Assembly (NCBI RefSeq): GCF_016125575.1
Contig: NZ_WGLM01000002.1
Span: forward strand, 372,001-436,000
Length of the DNA: 64,000 nucleotides
Origin: Limimaricola sp.
Lineage (GTDB): Bacteria > Pseudomonadota > Alphaproteobacteria > Rhodobacterales > Rhodobacteraceae
Direction: 5' to 3'
Shown: positions 25,730 through 35,156 of the stretch, one piece after another
How the letters are laid out: every line of letters starts with the position of its first letter
Position numbering within the stretch: the stretch's first letter is position 1
Notes under the pieces: generated by a model
What the model was told of the DNA's origin: nothing
Databases searched by the model: none
What the model saw: the letters and a program-made list of their open reading frames with translations, nothing else
Translations under genes and position numbers: made by a program

Positions 25730-27096
25730 CGGGCAAGCCCCTCCACGGGCATGTTGAAGAGTGTTCCGCGCCGATGGGCGCGCACAAGGACAAGGATGGC
25801 GACCACGGCCAGCAGTGCCTCGGCCAGCGGCGGCGTCCACCAGACCGCGCCGGGCCCAAAGGCCAGCGGCAGCGCGAGGCTGAGTGGCAGGGCGAAAAGA
25901 TAGGGCTTGGTCAGGCCCATCAGGGCTGCGCGTGGGGCGTCGCCGACGGCCTGGAAATGGCCCGCCAGCATCAAATGCGGCCCCGACAGCAGGTAGAGCG
26001 TGACCATCACCGGCATGATCGCGGCAACCTCCGCCACCACCGCGGGGTCGGTGACAAATATTGCACCGATGCGCGCGGCCTGCGTCATCGCCAGCCCCTC
26101 GACCGTGGCGCAGAAGGCCAGGGCCAGGATCAGCGCCAAGCCAAGGCTGGCCCCCGCGCGGGCCTTTTGCCCTGCGCCATGGGCATGGCCGGTGATCGTC
26201 TGCATCGCTTGGCTCAGCCCCAGCAGCGGCAGGATGGCAAAGGTCATCACGCGGGTGACGATGCCATAGGCCGTGACCGTGGTGGCGTAATGCGGCGCAT
26301 GGGCCAGTTGCAAAGCGGCAAGGATTGCCGAGGCGCCAAGCGCCATGCCGATGAAGCTTAGCCCCTGCGGCGCGCCCAGTGCCAGCATTGCCCGCCACTG
26401 GCCGGTGCCCGCACCGCGCAGGCCGGGGCGCAGCACCGCGTAGCCGCGGGCGCGAAAGATCAGCACCAGCGCCAGCGCCAGCGCCTGTGCTGCCGCCGTG
26501 CCCCAGGCCGCGCCCGCCACGCCCAGCCCGGCCACGGCGATCAGCAGGTAGTCGAAACCGATATTGGCCAGCGTCACCAGCAGGCCCGCGAGGGCCATGA
26601 AGCCCACCCGCCCCTCGCTGCGCAGCGCGTCCGATTGCACGGCCAACAGCACAAAGAGCGGCGAGAAGACGACGGTCAGGCCAAGATATGTCGCGGCCAG
26701 CGGCGCCAGCGCCGGGTTGGCGCCCGCCGCCAGCGCGATCAGCGGGCGTCCGGCGGCAAGGTAGGCCATTCCCAGCACTGCGGCGGCGGCCAGCGCCAGC
26801 ACCTGCGCGCCGGCGAATGTGGCCTGGGCTGCGTCATGATTGCCGGCGCCCAGTTGGCGCGCCAGAAGGCTGGCCATGCCGCTGGCCACGATCGTCGCCG
26901 TGGCTACGACCAGCATGTAAAGCGGAAAGGCCAGCGTTACCGCGGCCAGCGCCGACGGCCCGGCATAGCGGCCCAGGAACAGGGCATCGGCCACGCTGAG
27001 CATGCCGTTGACGGCCATCAGCAGGATGATCGGCAACGCCGTGCGCGCAAATAGCGCGGGCAGGGGGCGGTTCAGGTAAGGATTATCGGCGGACAT
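25726..27096 (-). CDS. MATE family multidrug/cation exporter
   Basis: A 456-residue protein with about 12 membrane segments in two halves. Family motifs include PIILLMAVNGMLSVADALFLGRYAGPSALAAVTLAFP at the start (hallmark ADALFLGRYAGP) and MASLLARQLGAGNHDAA, with a second-half copy GLSQAMQTITGHAHGAGQKARA. MATE proteins export cationic drugs and metabolites using sodium or proton gradients. I chose the start at 27096 (GAGGAGTGCCCGTATC before ATG). The first gene of a two-gene unit, it is coupled to the 143-residue protein by ATGA. Confidence 0.9.
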   Translation of the reverse strand: MSADNPYLNRPLPALFARTALPIILLMAVNGMLSVADALFLGRYAGPSALAAVTLAFPLYMLVVATATIVASGMASLLARQLGAGNHDAAQATFAGAQVLALAAAAVLGMAYLAAGRPLIALAAGANPALAPLAATYLGLTVVFSPLFVLLAVQSDALRSEGRVGFMALAGLLVTLANIGFDYLLIAVAGLGVAGAAWGTAAAQALALALVLIFRARGYAVLRPGLRGAGTGQWRAMLALGAPQGLSFIGMALGASAILAALQLAHAPHYATTVTAYGIVTRVMTFAILPLLGLSQAMQTITGHAHGAGQKARAGASLGLALILALAFCATVEGLAMTQAARIGAIFVTDPAVVAEVAAIMPVMVTLYLLSGPHLMLAGHFQAVGDAPRAALMGLTKPYLFALPLSLALPLAFGPGAVWWTPPLAEALLAVVAILVLVRAHRRGTLFNMPVEGLAR

Positions 27097-27301
27097 GATA
27101 CGGGCACTCCTCGCGGTCGGGTCTCGCAAGGTGGATGGGTTCCGCATTGCCACCCGCGCGAGACGCGCAGAGGGGTCCGTCATCAAAGCATCGTCACAGA
27201 ACTTCACCATGACCCTTGGCGGGTCCGCGGAAGGCAGGCGTCTGCGGCCGACTGCCCCCTACGCCGCCCGTCGCCCGCCTGTCAAGCCGCTTTGTGCCGA
27301 T

Positions 27302-29728
27302 TCAGCCCCGCATCCGCGCGCCCGTGGCGTCGTAAAGCGGCGCGCCGGTCACCTCGGCCGGGCGCATCTGTCCGCCGATCTCGACCAGCAGCCGGGCGCC
27401 CGGCGCGGCCCTGTCGGGCGTGACATAGCCCATCGCGACCGAGCGGCCGACATGGTGCGCATAGCCGCCCGAGGTGACATGGCCCACGCAGGTCTCGCCC
27501 TGCAGGATCGCCTCGTCGCCCACCACGTCGAGGTCGGTCTCGACGATCATGGTGACCAGCTTCAGCGCCGCGCCCGCCTCGCGTTCGGCCAGCGCGTCCT
27601 TCTTGCCGATGAAGTCCTTGGTCCAGTCGATGAAGGCATCCAGTCCGCTCATCGCGGCGGTATAGTCGGGGCGGTATTCCAGCCCCCAGACGCCCCAGCC
27701 CTTTTCCAGCCGCAGGCTCATCAGCGCGCGCGCGCCATAAGCGCGCAGGCCGAGATCGGCGCCGGCCGCCTCCAGACCTTCCCACAGGCGCAAAAGGTAA
27801 GGCGGTTCGCAATAGATCTCGAAGCCCAGCTCGCCCGAAAAGCTGATCCTGAGCAGCATCACCGGCACGTCGCAGACGACCGTTTGGCGCAGGTCGCGAA
27901 AGCGCAGCGCGCCCACGTCCTCGCGCGTCACCCGTGCCAGCAGGTCGCGCGCCCGCGGCCCCGAGATGGCGACGCCCTGCCAGCGGTCCGAGACATTGGC
28001 ATAGCGCACGCCGTCCGGCGGCAGGTTCTCTTCGAACCAGCGGCGATGCATTTCCTGTGCCGTGCCCGAACCCAGCAGCACGAAACGGTCTTCGGCCAGG
28101 CAGCTGACGGTCAGGTCGCCCGCCAGCTTGCCCCTGGGCGACAGCATCGGCGACAGCGCCACGCGCCCCGGCGCGGGGATCCGGCCCGCCAGCATCCGGT
28201 CGAGGAAGGCGCGCGCGCCGGGGCCTTCGACGCTGTGCTTGCCGAAATTGGCGATCTCGATCATGCCCACCGCGCCGCGCACGGCGGCCACCTCGCGCGC
28301 GACGTAGCCGTGGCTGCGGTTGCGGGCGAATGTCGGCTCTTCATGCGCGTCGGCGGGGCCGTCGGCGAACCACAGCGCGTTTTCCAGCCCGAAGGAAACG
28401 CCCATCACCGCGCCCTTGGCGACCAGCCGGTCGTAAAGCGCGGTCGTCTTCTGGCGGCGGCCCTTGGGCAGCGTTTCGTTGGGGAAGGTCATGACGAAAC
28501 GGCGTTCGTAATTCTCGGCCGACTTGACGGTGCCCCAGTCGGGCGTGGCGAAATCGCCGAAGCGGGCGATGTCCATCGCGCGCACGTCGATCTCGGGTTC
28601 GCCCTCGATCATCCATTCGGCCAGGCTCTTGCCCACGCCGCCGCCCTGGCAGAAGCCCGCCATCACGCCGACCGCGGCCCAGTAGTTGCGCAGGCCCGGC
28701 ACCGGCCCGATCATCGGGTTGCCGTCGGGGCCGAAGGTGAAGGGGCCGTTGACCACCGTCTTGATCCCCGCCTGACTCAGCGTCGGGATCCGCTCGAAGG
28801 CCAGTTCCAGCCGGTCTGCCACGCGGTCGAGGTCGGGCGGCAGCAGTTCGTGGCCGAAATCCATCGGCGTGCCGCCGACCTTCCACGGCGTCGATTTGGG
28901 CTCGTAGGTGCCCAGCAGCATGCCGTTGCGTTCCTGCCGGAAGTAGATGTTGGCCTCGTAGTCGATGCCGGCGGGCAGGCGCTGGCCGTCCTTCATCCGC
29001 TCGACGATCGCGGGAATGTCCTCGGTGATCAGGTAATGATGCTCCATCGGCTGCACCGGCAGGCCAAGGCCCGCCATCCGCCCCGCCTCGCGCGCCCAGA
29101 GGCCGGCAGCATTCACCACGTGCTCGGCCCGGATGGTGCCCGCGGGCGTCACCACGTCCCAGTCGCCCTGCGTGGTCTTCCGCGTCTCGATCACCGGGGT
29201 ATGGGTGAAATACTGTGCCCCATGCACCCGCGCGGCCTTGGCATAGGCATAACAGACGCCCGACGGGTCCACGTCGCCATCCAGCGGATCCCAGAGCGCG
29301 GCGATGTAATGGCTGGGGTCGATCAGCGGGTGGCGGCGGGCCACCTCGTCAAGGCTGATGAACTCCTGATCCAGCCCCATATAGCGCGCCTTGGAGCGTT
29401 CGCGTTTGAGGTAGTCGTGCCAGACCTCGGTCGAGGCGAGGTAGAAGCCGCCGGTATTGTGCATCCCCACCGAATGGCCCGATGTCGCCTCGATCTCCTT
29501 GTAAAGGTTGATAGTATAGCCCTGCAGGCGGCTGATGTTGGGGTCCGAGCTGATCGTGTGGATCTGCCCCGCCGCGTGCCAGCTTGACCCGCTGGTCAAC
29601 TCGTCGCGCTCCAAGAGCACCACGTCCTTCCAGCCGAACTTGGCAAGGTGAAATAGGATCGAACAGCCCACCACGCCACCGCCGATGATGACGACGCGGG
29701 CATGGGCGGGAAGGGTGGTCTGCGACAT
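27302..29728 (-). CDS. FAD-dependent dehydrogenase with GcvT domain (dimethylglycine/sarcosine dehydrogenase type)
   Basis: An 808-residue two-part enzyme. The N-terminal DAO-type FAD domain (about 10-380) starts RVVIIGGGVVGCSILFHLA and contains SSWHAAG, where His51 matches the residue that binds FAD covalently in dimethylglycine and sarcosine dehydrogenases. A bridging region follows, then a C-terminal GcvT-like folate-binding domain (about 430-800; FGKHSVEGPGARAFLDR, ISFSGELGFEIYCEP, and the barrel with GHVTSGGYAHHVGRSVAMGYV). Such enzymes oxidatively demethylate N-methylated amino acids and pass the methyl as formaldehyde or methylene-tetrahydrofolate. The exact substrate is undecided. The gene stands alone but lies 5 kb from gcvTHP. 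Confidence 0.9.
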   Translation of the reverse strand: MSQTTLPAHARVVIIGGGVVGCSILFHLAKFGWKDVVLLERDELTSGSSWHAAGQIHTISSDPNISRLQGYTINLYKEIEATSGHSVGMHNTGGFYLASTEVWHDYLKRERSKARYMGLDQEFISLDEVARRHPLIDPSHYIAALWDPLDGDVDPSGVCYAYAKAARVHGAQYFTHTPVIETRKTTQGDWDVVTPAGTIRAEHVVNAAGLWAREAGRMAGLGLPVQPMEHHYLITEDIPAIVERMKDGQRLPAGIDYEANIYFRQERNGMLLGTYEPKSTPWKVGGTPMDFGHELLPPDLDRVADRLELAFERIPTLSQAGIKTVVNGPFTFGPDGNPMIGPVPGLRNYWAAVGVMAGFCQGGGVGKSLAEWMIEGEPEIDVRAMDIARFGDFATPDWGTVKSAENYERRFVMTFPNETLPKGRRQKTTALYDRLVAKGAVMGVSFGLENALWFADGPADAHEEPTFARNRSHGYVAREVAAVRGAVGMIEIANFGKHSVEGPGARAFLDRMLAGRIPAPGRVALSPMLSPRGKLAGDLTVSCLAEDRFVLLGSGTAQEMHRRWFEENLPPDGVRYANVSDRWQGVAISGPRARDLLARVTREDVGALRFRDLRQTVVCDVPVMLLRISFSGELGFEIYCEPPYLLRLWEGLEAAGADLGLRAYGARALMSLRLEKGWGVWGLEYRPDYTAAMSGLDAFIDWTKDFIGKKDALAEREAGAALKLVTMIVETDLDVVGDEAILQGETCVGHVTSGGYAHHVGRSVAMGYVTPDRAAPGARLLVEIGGQMRPAEVTGAPLYDATGARMRG

Positions 29729-29972
29729 GGGACACCTCTGCAGGCTGGCGGGCCGGGACGCGGCCGGGTGGGGCGGTTTCGTGGCAAGGGCCCGGTGGAC
29801 CCTGCCCGCTGGCGGGGCAATACCCCATCGACCATGCATCACGAATGCGGCTCACGCCAAGCCCCGGTGCGGGATCGCTGGCGGACATCCTCACGGGTCT
29901 GGGACAACCGGTCGCTTGCCCTCGGCGCAGGTGCGGCCTAAGACGACCGGGAGTTGCAGAGGACCAGACCAC

Positions 29973-31766
29973 ATGGCCGAGGCGAACCAACCCTCCCCCG
30001 AAGACCGCCCGAAATCCCGCCGCGTCGGCGCACTGATGCAGTTGTGGCCCTTCATGGCGCCCTACAAGCCGATGCTGATCGCGGCCACGCTGGCCCTTGT
30101 TTTGACCGCCAGCGTGACGCTTGTTTTGCCATTGGCGGTGCGTCGCGTCGTCGACACGTTCGAGGCGCAAAGCGCGGTGCTGCTGGACCAGTATTTCGGC
30201 GCGGCGCTGTTTCTGGCGCTGCTGCTCGCCGTGGGCTCGGCGCTGCGCTACTACCTCGTCACCCGGCTGGGCGAGCGGGTGGTGGCCGATATCCGCAAGG
30301 CTACCTTCGAGAAGATGATCGGGATGAGTCCCGCCTTCTTTGAACGCATTATGACGGGCGAGGTGCTTAGCCGCATTACCACCGACACCACGCTGATCCT
30401 GTCGGTCATCGGCTCGTCGGTTTCGGTGGCGCTGCGCACCTTGCTGACGCTCTTCGGCGGGCTTGTTCTGATGTTCATCACCTCGGCCAAGCTGGCGGGG
30501 CTGGTGCTGCTGCTGGTCCCCGTGGTGATCGTGCCCATCGTCGTGATGGGCCGCCGCCTGCGGCGCCTGAGCCGCGATAACCAGGACTGGATCGCGCAAT
30601 CCTCGGGCAATGCCTCGGAATCGCTCTTGTCGGTGCAGACCGTGCAGGCCTTTACCCACGAGGCCCTGAGCCGCGTGCGCTTTGACAAGATGACCGAGTC
30701 GAGCTTTGCCTCCGCCAAGGCGCGCATCGGCACCCGCTCGATCATGACGGCGATCGTGATGTTCCTTGTCTTCGCGGGCGTGCTGGGCGTGCTCTGGATC
30801 GGCGCGCAGGACGTGCGCGCCGGCAACATGAGCGCGGGCGAGCTCGTGCAGTTCGTGATCTACTCGGTCCTTGTCGCCGGCGGTGTCGGTGCGCTGACCG
30901 AAATCTGGGGCGAGCTGCAGCGCGCTGCCGGCGCGACCGAGCGTCTGGTCGAACTGCTGCATGCCGAAGACGATGTGGCCGATCCGGCCAGCCCGGTTGC
31001 GGCCCCTGCCAGCCGGCGGGGCGAGATCATCTTCGACGACGTGGTATTCCACTATCCCGCGCGCCCCCATGTCGCAGCACTCAACGGTGTCAGCCTTGAC
31101 GTGCGGCCGGGCGAGACGGTGGCGCTGGTCGGCCCTTCCGGCGCTGGCAAATCGACCATCATCCAGTTGCTTCTGCGCTTTTACGATCCCCGCTCTGGCG
31201 CGATCCGCCTTGATGGCGTGGACTTGCGCGCGATGGCGCGGGCGGATTTCCGTCGTCATATCGCCCTTGTCCCGCAGGACCCGGTGATCTGCGCCGACAC
31301 CGCGCGCGAGAATATCCGGTTTGGCCGTCCCGGCGCCACCGATGCCGAGGTCGAGGCCGCGGCCAAGGCCGCTGCCGCGCATGATTTCCTCGTGGCGCTG
31401 CCAGATGGTTATGACAGTTTCGTGGGCGAACGCGGCGTGATGCTGTCGGGCGGCCAGAAACAGCGGATCGCCATTGCCCGCGCGATTCTGCGCGACGCGC
31501 CGGTGCTGCTACTCGACGAAGCGACCAGCGCGCTGGACGCGGAAAGCGAACGCGCCGTGCAGCAGGCGGTCGACAAGCTGGCCGAGGGGCGCACCACCCT
31601 GATCGTCGCGCACCGTCTTGCCACGGTGAAAAAGGCCGACCGCATCATCGTGCTGCAGGACGGCCAGATCGTGGCGCAGGGCACACACGAGCAACTGGTC
31701 GCGGAGGGTGGCCTTTACGCCCGGCTTGCCCGGCTGCAATTCACCGAAGGCCTCGCTGCGGAGTAG
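29973..31766 (+). CDS. ABC exporter (fused permease and ATPase, MsbA-like)
   Basis: A 597-residue half-transporter. Six membrane segments (about 25-310) begin LWPFMAPYKPMLIAATLALVLTASVTLVLPLAVRRVVD. The ATPase domain (about 345-590) has Walker A GPSGAGKST, Q-loop ALVPQDPVICADTARENIRFG, signature LSGGQKQR, Walker B VLLLDEATSALD and the switch histidine in LIVAHRL. Homodimers of this type flip lipids or export drugs and peptides. I chose the ATG at 29973 after GCAGAGGACCAGACC; upstream codons of the open frame lie in the divergent promoter shared with the FAD-dependent dehydrogenase. Substrate unknown. Confidence 0.9.
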   Translation: MAEANQPSPEDRPKSRRVGALMQLWPFMAPYKPMLIAATLALVLTASVTLVLPLAVRRVVDTFEAQSAVLLDQYFGAALFLALLLAVGSALRYYLVTRLGERVVADIRKATFEKMIGMSPAFFERIMTGEVLSRITTDTTLILSVIGSSVSVALRTLLTLFGGLVLMFITSAKLAGLVLLLVPVVIVPIVVMGRRLRRLSRDNQDWIAQSSGNASESLLSVQTVQAFTHEALSRVRFDKMTESSFASAKARIGTRSIMTAIVMFLVFAGVLGVLWIGAQDVRAGNMSAGELVQFVIYSVLVAGGVGALTEIWGELQRAAGATERLVELLHAEDDVADPASPVAAPASRRGEIIFDDVVFHYPARPHVAALNGVSLDVRPGETVALVGPSGAGKSTIIQLLLRFYDPRSGAIRLDGVDLRAMARADFRRHIALVPQDPVICADTARENIRFGRPGATDAEVEAAAKAAAAHDFLVALPDGYDSFVGERGVMLSGGQKQRIAIARAILRDAPVLLLDEATSALDAESERAVQQAVDKLAEGRTTLIVAHRLATVKKADRIIVLQDGQIVAQGTHEQLVAEGGLYARLARLQFTEGLAAE

Positions 31767-31886
31767 CAAACGCGCGGCCACAACGGCGGTTTCGCAGCGT
31801 CAGACTTGCGGCGCAGGGGCTTTGTCATCATCTTCCATCAGACGCCGAACCCGCGGAGGAAACGGGAGGCGCAGGGAGGGTAGAGT

Positions 31887-33779
31887 ATGAGTTACGCCGG
31901 GATCGCCGACCGCGACGCGATCGAGAACCAGATGCCGTGGTCTGAACGACCGCTGCCAGCCACCACTTACGGCCTGCTGTCAAAGACGGCCTCGAAATAT
32001 GGTGGCCACAACGCCGTAAGTTTCCAGCTTCTGTCCGATCCCGCCTCGAAGAAGGAAACTCTGCGCTGGCTGCAACTGCAGGAAATGACGGCGCAGACGG
32101 CGAACCTGCTGCGCAGCCTTGGTGTGGGTGAAACCGACGTGGTTGCCTGTGTTCTGCCCAACTGCACGGAAACCATCCTGACCTACCTCGGTGGGCAAGT
32201 CGCCGGCATCGTCAACCCGATCAACCCGCTGCTCGACGCCGAACAGATCGCCGGCATCCTGCGCGAGACGGGGGCCAAGGTGCTGGTCACGCTCAAGGCG
32301 TTCCCCAAGACCGACGTGGCGCAGAAGGCCGCGCGCGCGGTGGAACTTGCGCCCAACGTCACCCACGTGCTGGAGGTGGATCTGGTGCGCTACCTCACCG
32401 GCCTCAAGCGGGTGATCGTGCCGCTGATCCGGCCCAAGAACCCCGTCGCCCACAGGGCAAAGGTGCTGGATTTCAACGCCGAGATCGCGCGCCAGCCGAA
32501 AAAGCTCGCCTTCGCCGATTCGACCGCCGACCGGGTGGCGGCCTATTTCCATACCGGCGGCACCACCGGCCTGCCGAAGGTGGCGCAGCACCGCTATTCG
32601 GGGATCATCTACAACGCCTGGCTGGGTGACGAGCTTCTCTTCACCGAGAAGGACGTGATGATGTGCCCGCTGCCGATGTTCCACGTCTTTGCCGCCATCG
32701 TGGTGATGGGCGCCTCGCTGGCCTCGGGCGCGCATGTCGTCTTTCCCACGCCGCAGGGCTACCGGGGCGAGGGGGTGTTCGACAATTTCTGGAAGCTGAT
32801 CGAACGCTACAAGGCCACCTTCCTCATCACCGTGCCCACCGCGATGGCCGCGCTGATGCAGCGCAAGGTCAATGCCGACATCAGCACGCTGCAAATGGCC
32901 TTTTCCGGCTCGGCCCCCTTGCCGGTGGAGCTTTACAAGCGGTTCGAGGCCGCGGCGGGCGTGACCATCTGCGAAGGCTACGGCCTGACCGAGGCGACCT
33001 GCCTCGTCTCAATCAACCCGCCCGACGGGGTCAAGAAGATCGGCTCGATCGGCATTCCCTTCCCCTATACCCAGGTCAAGATCATGAACGTGACGACCGG
33101 GCAGGAATGCCCGACCGACACCGTGGGCGAGATCTGCATTTCCAACCCCGGCATCTATCAGGGCCGCACCTATACCGACGCCGACAAGAACCGCAGCCTG
33201 TTCTACCCCGGCCCCGAGGGTGACCAGCAGTTCCTGCGCACCGGCGACCTGGGCCGGATCGACGAGGACGGCTATGTCTGGATCACCGGCCGAGCGAAGG
33301 ACCTGATCATTCGCGGCGGCCACAACATCGACCCCGCCGAGATCGAGGAGGCGCTGGCCGGCCATCCCGCCATCGCCTTCGCCGGCGCCATCGGCCAGCC
33401 CGATGCCTATGCCGGCGAGGTGCCCTGCGCCTATGTCGAGTTGATCGACGGGGCCGAGGTCAGCGATGCCGAACTGATGGCCTTTGCCAAGGATCACATC
33501 GCCGAACGCGCGGCCCATCCCAAGCACCTTGAGATCCTGCCGGAACTGCCCAAGACGGCCGTCGGCAAGATCTTCAAGCCCGACCTGCGCAAGCGCGCGA
33601 TCACCCGCATCTACAACCAGGCGCTGGAAGGCGCGGGCCTGCCCGCGCAGGTGGTCGAGGTCGTGGAGGACAAGAAACGCGGACTGGTCGCGCATCTGGC
33701 CAAGACCGGCGAAGTTGGCGATGACGCGGTCGCGCAGGTGCTGGGCGTATTCACGCAAGGCTGGGAGTGGCGGCCGTGA
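31887..33779 (+). CDS. AMP-forming acyl-CoA synthetase, long form
   Basis: A 630-residue ANL-superfamily ligase. Motifs: the nucleotide loop FHTGGTTGLPKVAQH (about 214-228), YGLTEATC (about 365), RTGDLGRIDEDGYVWITGRAKDLIIRGG (hallmarks TGDLG and GRAKDLIIRGG, about 451-478) and the C-terminal lysine in LPKTAVGKIFK (about 553-563). A further 60 residues follow the usual end (about 570-630). The A3 motif has GGTTG instead of SGTTG. It is preceded by GCAGGGAGGGTAGAGT and overlaps the dipeptidase start by four bases (GTGA). The substrate cannot be inferred; its neighbour being a peptidase is unusual for a fatty acid enzyme. Confidence 0.9.
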   Translation: MSYAGIADRDAIENQMPWSERPLPATTYGLLSKTASKYGGHNAVSFQLLSDPASKKETLRWLQLQEMTAQTANLLRSLGVGETDVVACVLPNCTETILTYLGGQVAGIVNPINPLLDAEQIAGILRETGAKVLVTLKAFPKTDVAQKAARAVELAPNVTHVLEVDLVRYLTGLKRVIVPLIRPKNPVAHRAKVLDFNAEIARQPKKLAFADSTADRVAAYFHTGGTTGLPKVAQHRYSGIIYNAWLGDELLFTEKDVMMCPLPMFHVFAAIVVMGASLASGAHVVFPTPQGYRGEGVFDNFWKLIERYKATFLITVPTAMAALMQRKVNADISTLQMAFSGSAPLPVELYKRFEAAAGVTICEGYGLTEATCLVSINPPDGVKKIGSIGIPFPYTQVKIMNVTTGQECPTDTVGEICISNPGIYQGRTYTDADKNRSLFYPGPEGDQQFLRTGDLGRIDEDGYVWITGRAKDLIIRGGHNIDPAEIEEALAGHPAIAFAGAIGQPDAYAGEVPCAYVELIDGAEVSDAELMAFAKDHIAERAAHPKHLEILPELPKTAVGKIFKPDLRKRAITRIYNQALEGAGLPAQVVEVVEDKKRGLVAHLAKTGEVGDDAVAQVLGVFTQGWEWRP

Positions 33780-34837
33780 TCCCTGTCTTCGACGGCCATA
33801 ACGATTTCCTGCTGCGGCTGTTCCTCAACGCGGGCGACCGCGCCGCGATCTGGGATGGCAGCCGCGGCGGCGGCCACCTCGACCTGCCGCGGATGAAGAC
33901 GGGCGGGTTCGCGGGCGGCTTCTTCGCCATCTTCCTGCCGCCCGCCGCCGAGACCGGCAATGCCGCCGATTTCGACCGCATGATGGCCAATCCGCCCTAT
34001 GACCTGCCGCTGCCCCCGGCGCTGGACCTTGCCGCCGCGCAGCCGATGGCGCTGGCAATGGCGGGCCACCTGATGTGGATGGAGCGCGCCAGCGGCGGCG
34101 CGTTCCGCGTCTGCCGCAGCGCGGCCGAGGTGCAGGCGGCCATGGCCGAGGGCGTGATCGCCGGCATCATGCACATGGAAGGGGCCGAGGCGATCGGGAC
34201 CGATCTCGATGCGCTGCACGTCTGGCACGCGGCGGGCCTGCGCTCGATTGGCCCGGTCTGGAGCCGACCCACCGCCTTCGGCCACGGCGTGCCGTTCCGC
34301 TACCCCTCCAGCCCCGATACCGGGCCGGGCCTGACCGAGGCGGGCAAAGCGCTGGTGCGCGAATGCGATGCGCTGGGCATCATGATCGACCTGTCGCACC
34401 TTAACGAGAAGGGGTTCGACGATGTCGCGCGGATCAGCGGCAAGCCGCTGGTCGCGACCCATTCCAACGCCCATGCCGTCACGCCCTCGGCCCGCAACCT
34501 GACCGACCGGCAGCTGGACGCGATCCGCGACAGTGGCGGCATGGTGGGGCTGAACTTCGCCGCCGCCTTCCTGCGGCCCGATGGCCGGCGCGACCCCGAT
34601 GTCGGCTGGGATCCGGTCCTGCGCCATCTCGACCACCTCGTCGCGCGGCTGGGCGAGGATCATGTCGGCCTCGGATCGGACTTCGACGGGGCAGTGGTGC
34701 CCGCGCCCATCGGCGATGTCACCGGCCTTCCCGCGCTGCTTGGCGCGATGCGGGCGCATGGCTACGACGAGGCGCTGATCGCAAAGATCGCGCACCGAAA
34801 CTGGCTGGCCCTGCTGGGGCGCAGCTGGGGCGCATAG
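33776..34837 (+). CDS. Membrane-dipeptidase (M19, renal dipeptidase) family protein
   Basis: A 353-residue zinc metallopeptidase-fold protein. The first metal motif is intact (FDGHND, about 4-9), as are MEGAEAIG (bridging glutamate), IDLSHLNEKGF, VATHSNAHAVTPSARNLTD (second histidine) and the C-terminal LGSDFDGA. M19 enzymes cleave dipeptides, including dehydropeptides and D-containing ones. The GTG at 33776 overlaps the stop of the acyl-CoA synthetase (GTGA) and gives the usual N-terminus IPVFDGHND; a GTG at 33767 is the alternative. Immediately downstream is the glycine riboswitch of gcvT, so this gene probably ends a separate transcript. Confidence 0.88.
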   Translation: MIPVFDGHNDFLLRLFLNAGDRAAIWDGSRGGGHLDLPRMKTGGFAGGFFAIFLPPAAETGNAADFDRMMANPPYDLPLPPALDLAAAQPMALAMAGHLMWMERASGGAFRVCRSAAEVQAAMAEGVIAGIMHMEGAEAIGTDLDALHVWHAAGLRSIGPVWSRPTAFGHGVPFRYPSSPDTGPGLTEAGKALVRECDALGIMIDLSHLNEKGFDDVARISGKPLVATHSNAHAVTPSARNLTDRQLDAIRDSGGMVGLNFAAAFLRPDGRRDPDVGWDPVLRHLDHLVARLGEDHVGLGSDFDGAVVPAPIGDVTGLPALLGAMRAHGYDEALIAKIAHRNWLALLGRSWGA

Positions 34838-34919
34838 GCCGCCCGGCCGTGCCCTGATGGGCGGGGTGCGCGGCCATGAAGATTGCGCTTGCCGCCGCAC
34901 CGGCGCTTGCCCTACCAAG

Positions 34920-35092
34920 AGCGGGCACGGCGGGAGAACTGGTCATCCAGTGCCGAAGGAGCAACCGCCCCGGTAATCTCTCAGGCGCAAGGACCGCCGT
35001 GTCGACAGGAACTCTGGAGAGTGGCGTGCGCGCCCGCCGAAGGGATAACGATCTCAGGCTCCCGGACCGGCCGGGAACGGACAGAGGGGGCA
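34920..35092 (+). promoter_or_regulatory. Tandem glycine riboswitch upstream of gcvT
   Basis: Two glycine aptamers lie in tandem, ending 65 bp before gcvT. The first has the core GCCGAAGGAGCAACCGCCCC, then GGTAATCTCTCAGGCGCAAG and GACCGCC (about 34951-34997). The second has CGCCCGCCGAAGGGATAACG followed by ATCTCAGGCTCCCGGACC (about 35031-35068) and ends GGACAGAGGGGG. The linker between has GAACTCTGGAGAGTGG. This class senses glycine and in gcv operons normally turns expression on when glycine is abundant. It is placed directly before gcvT-gcvH-gcvP, which fits. Confidence 0.93.
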
Positions 35093-35156
35093 TCGTGACG
35101 CGGGCGCGGCCCGCAGCGATGCCGGTTGCGCCATGCATCCCGGCGGGGAGATTGGG

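Noticed and set aside
25298-26398. A long 366-codon reading of the glyoxalase-superfamily frame
   Set aside because: Only the last 143 codons have family character; the upstream part overlaps the MATE gene in another frame, and an ATGA overlap marks the real start.
27095-29587. An 830-codon plus-strand open frame opposite the FAD/GcvT dehydrogenase
   Set aside because: The minus-strand product has a complete family match; the plus frame has no recognisable domain and typical shadow composition.
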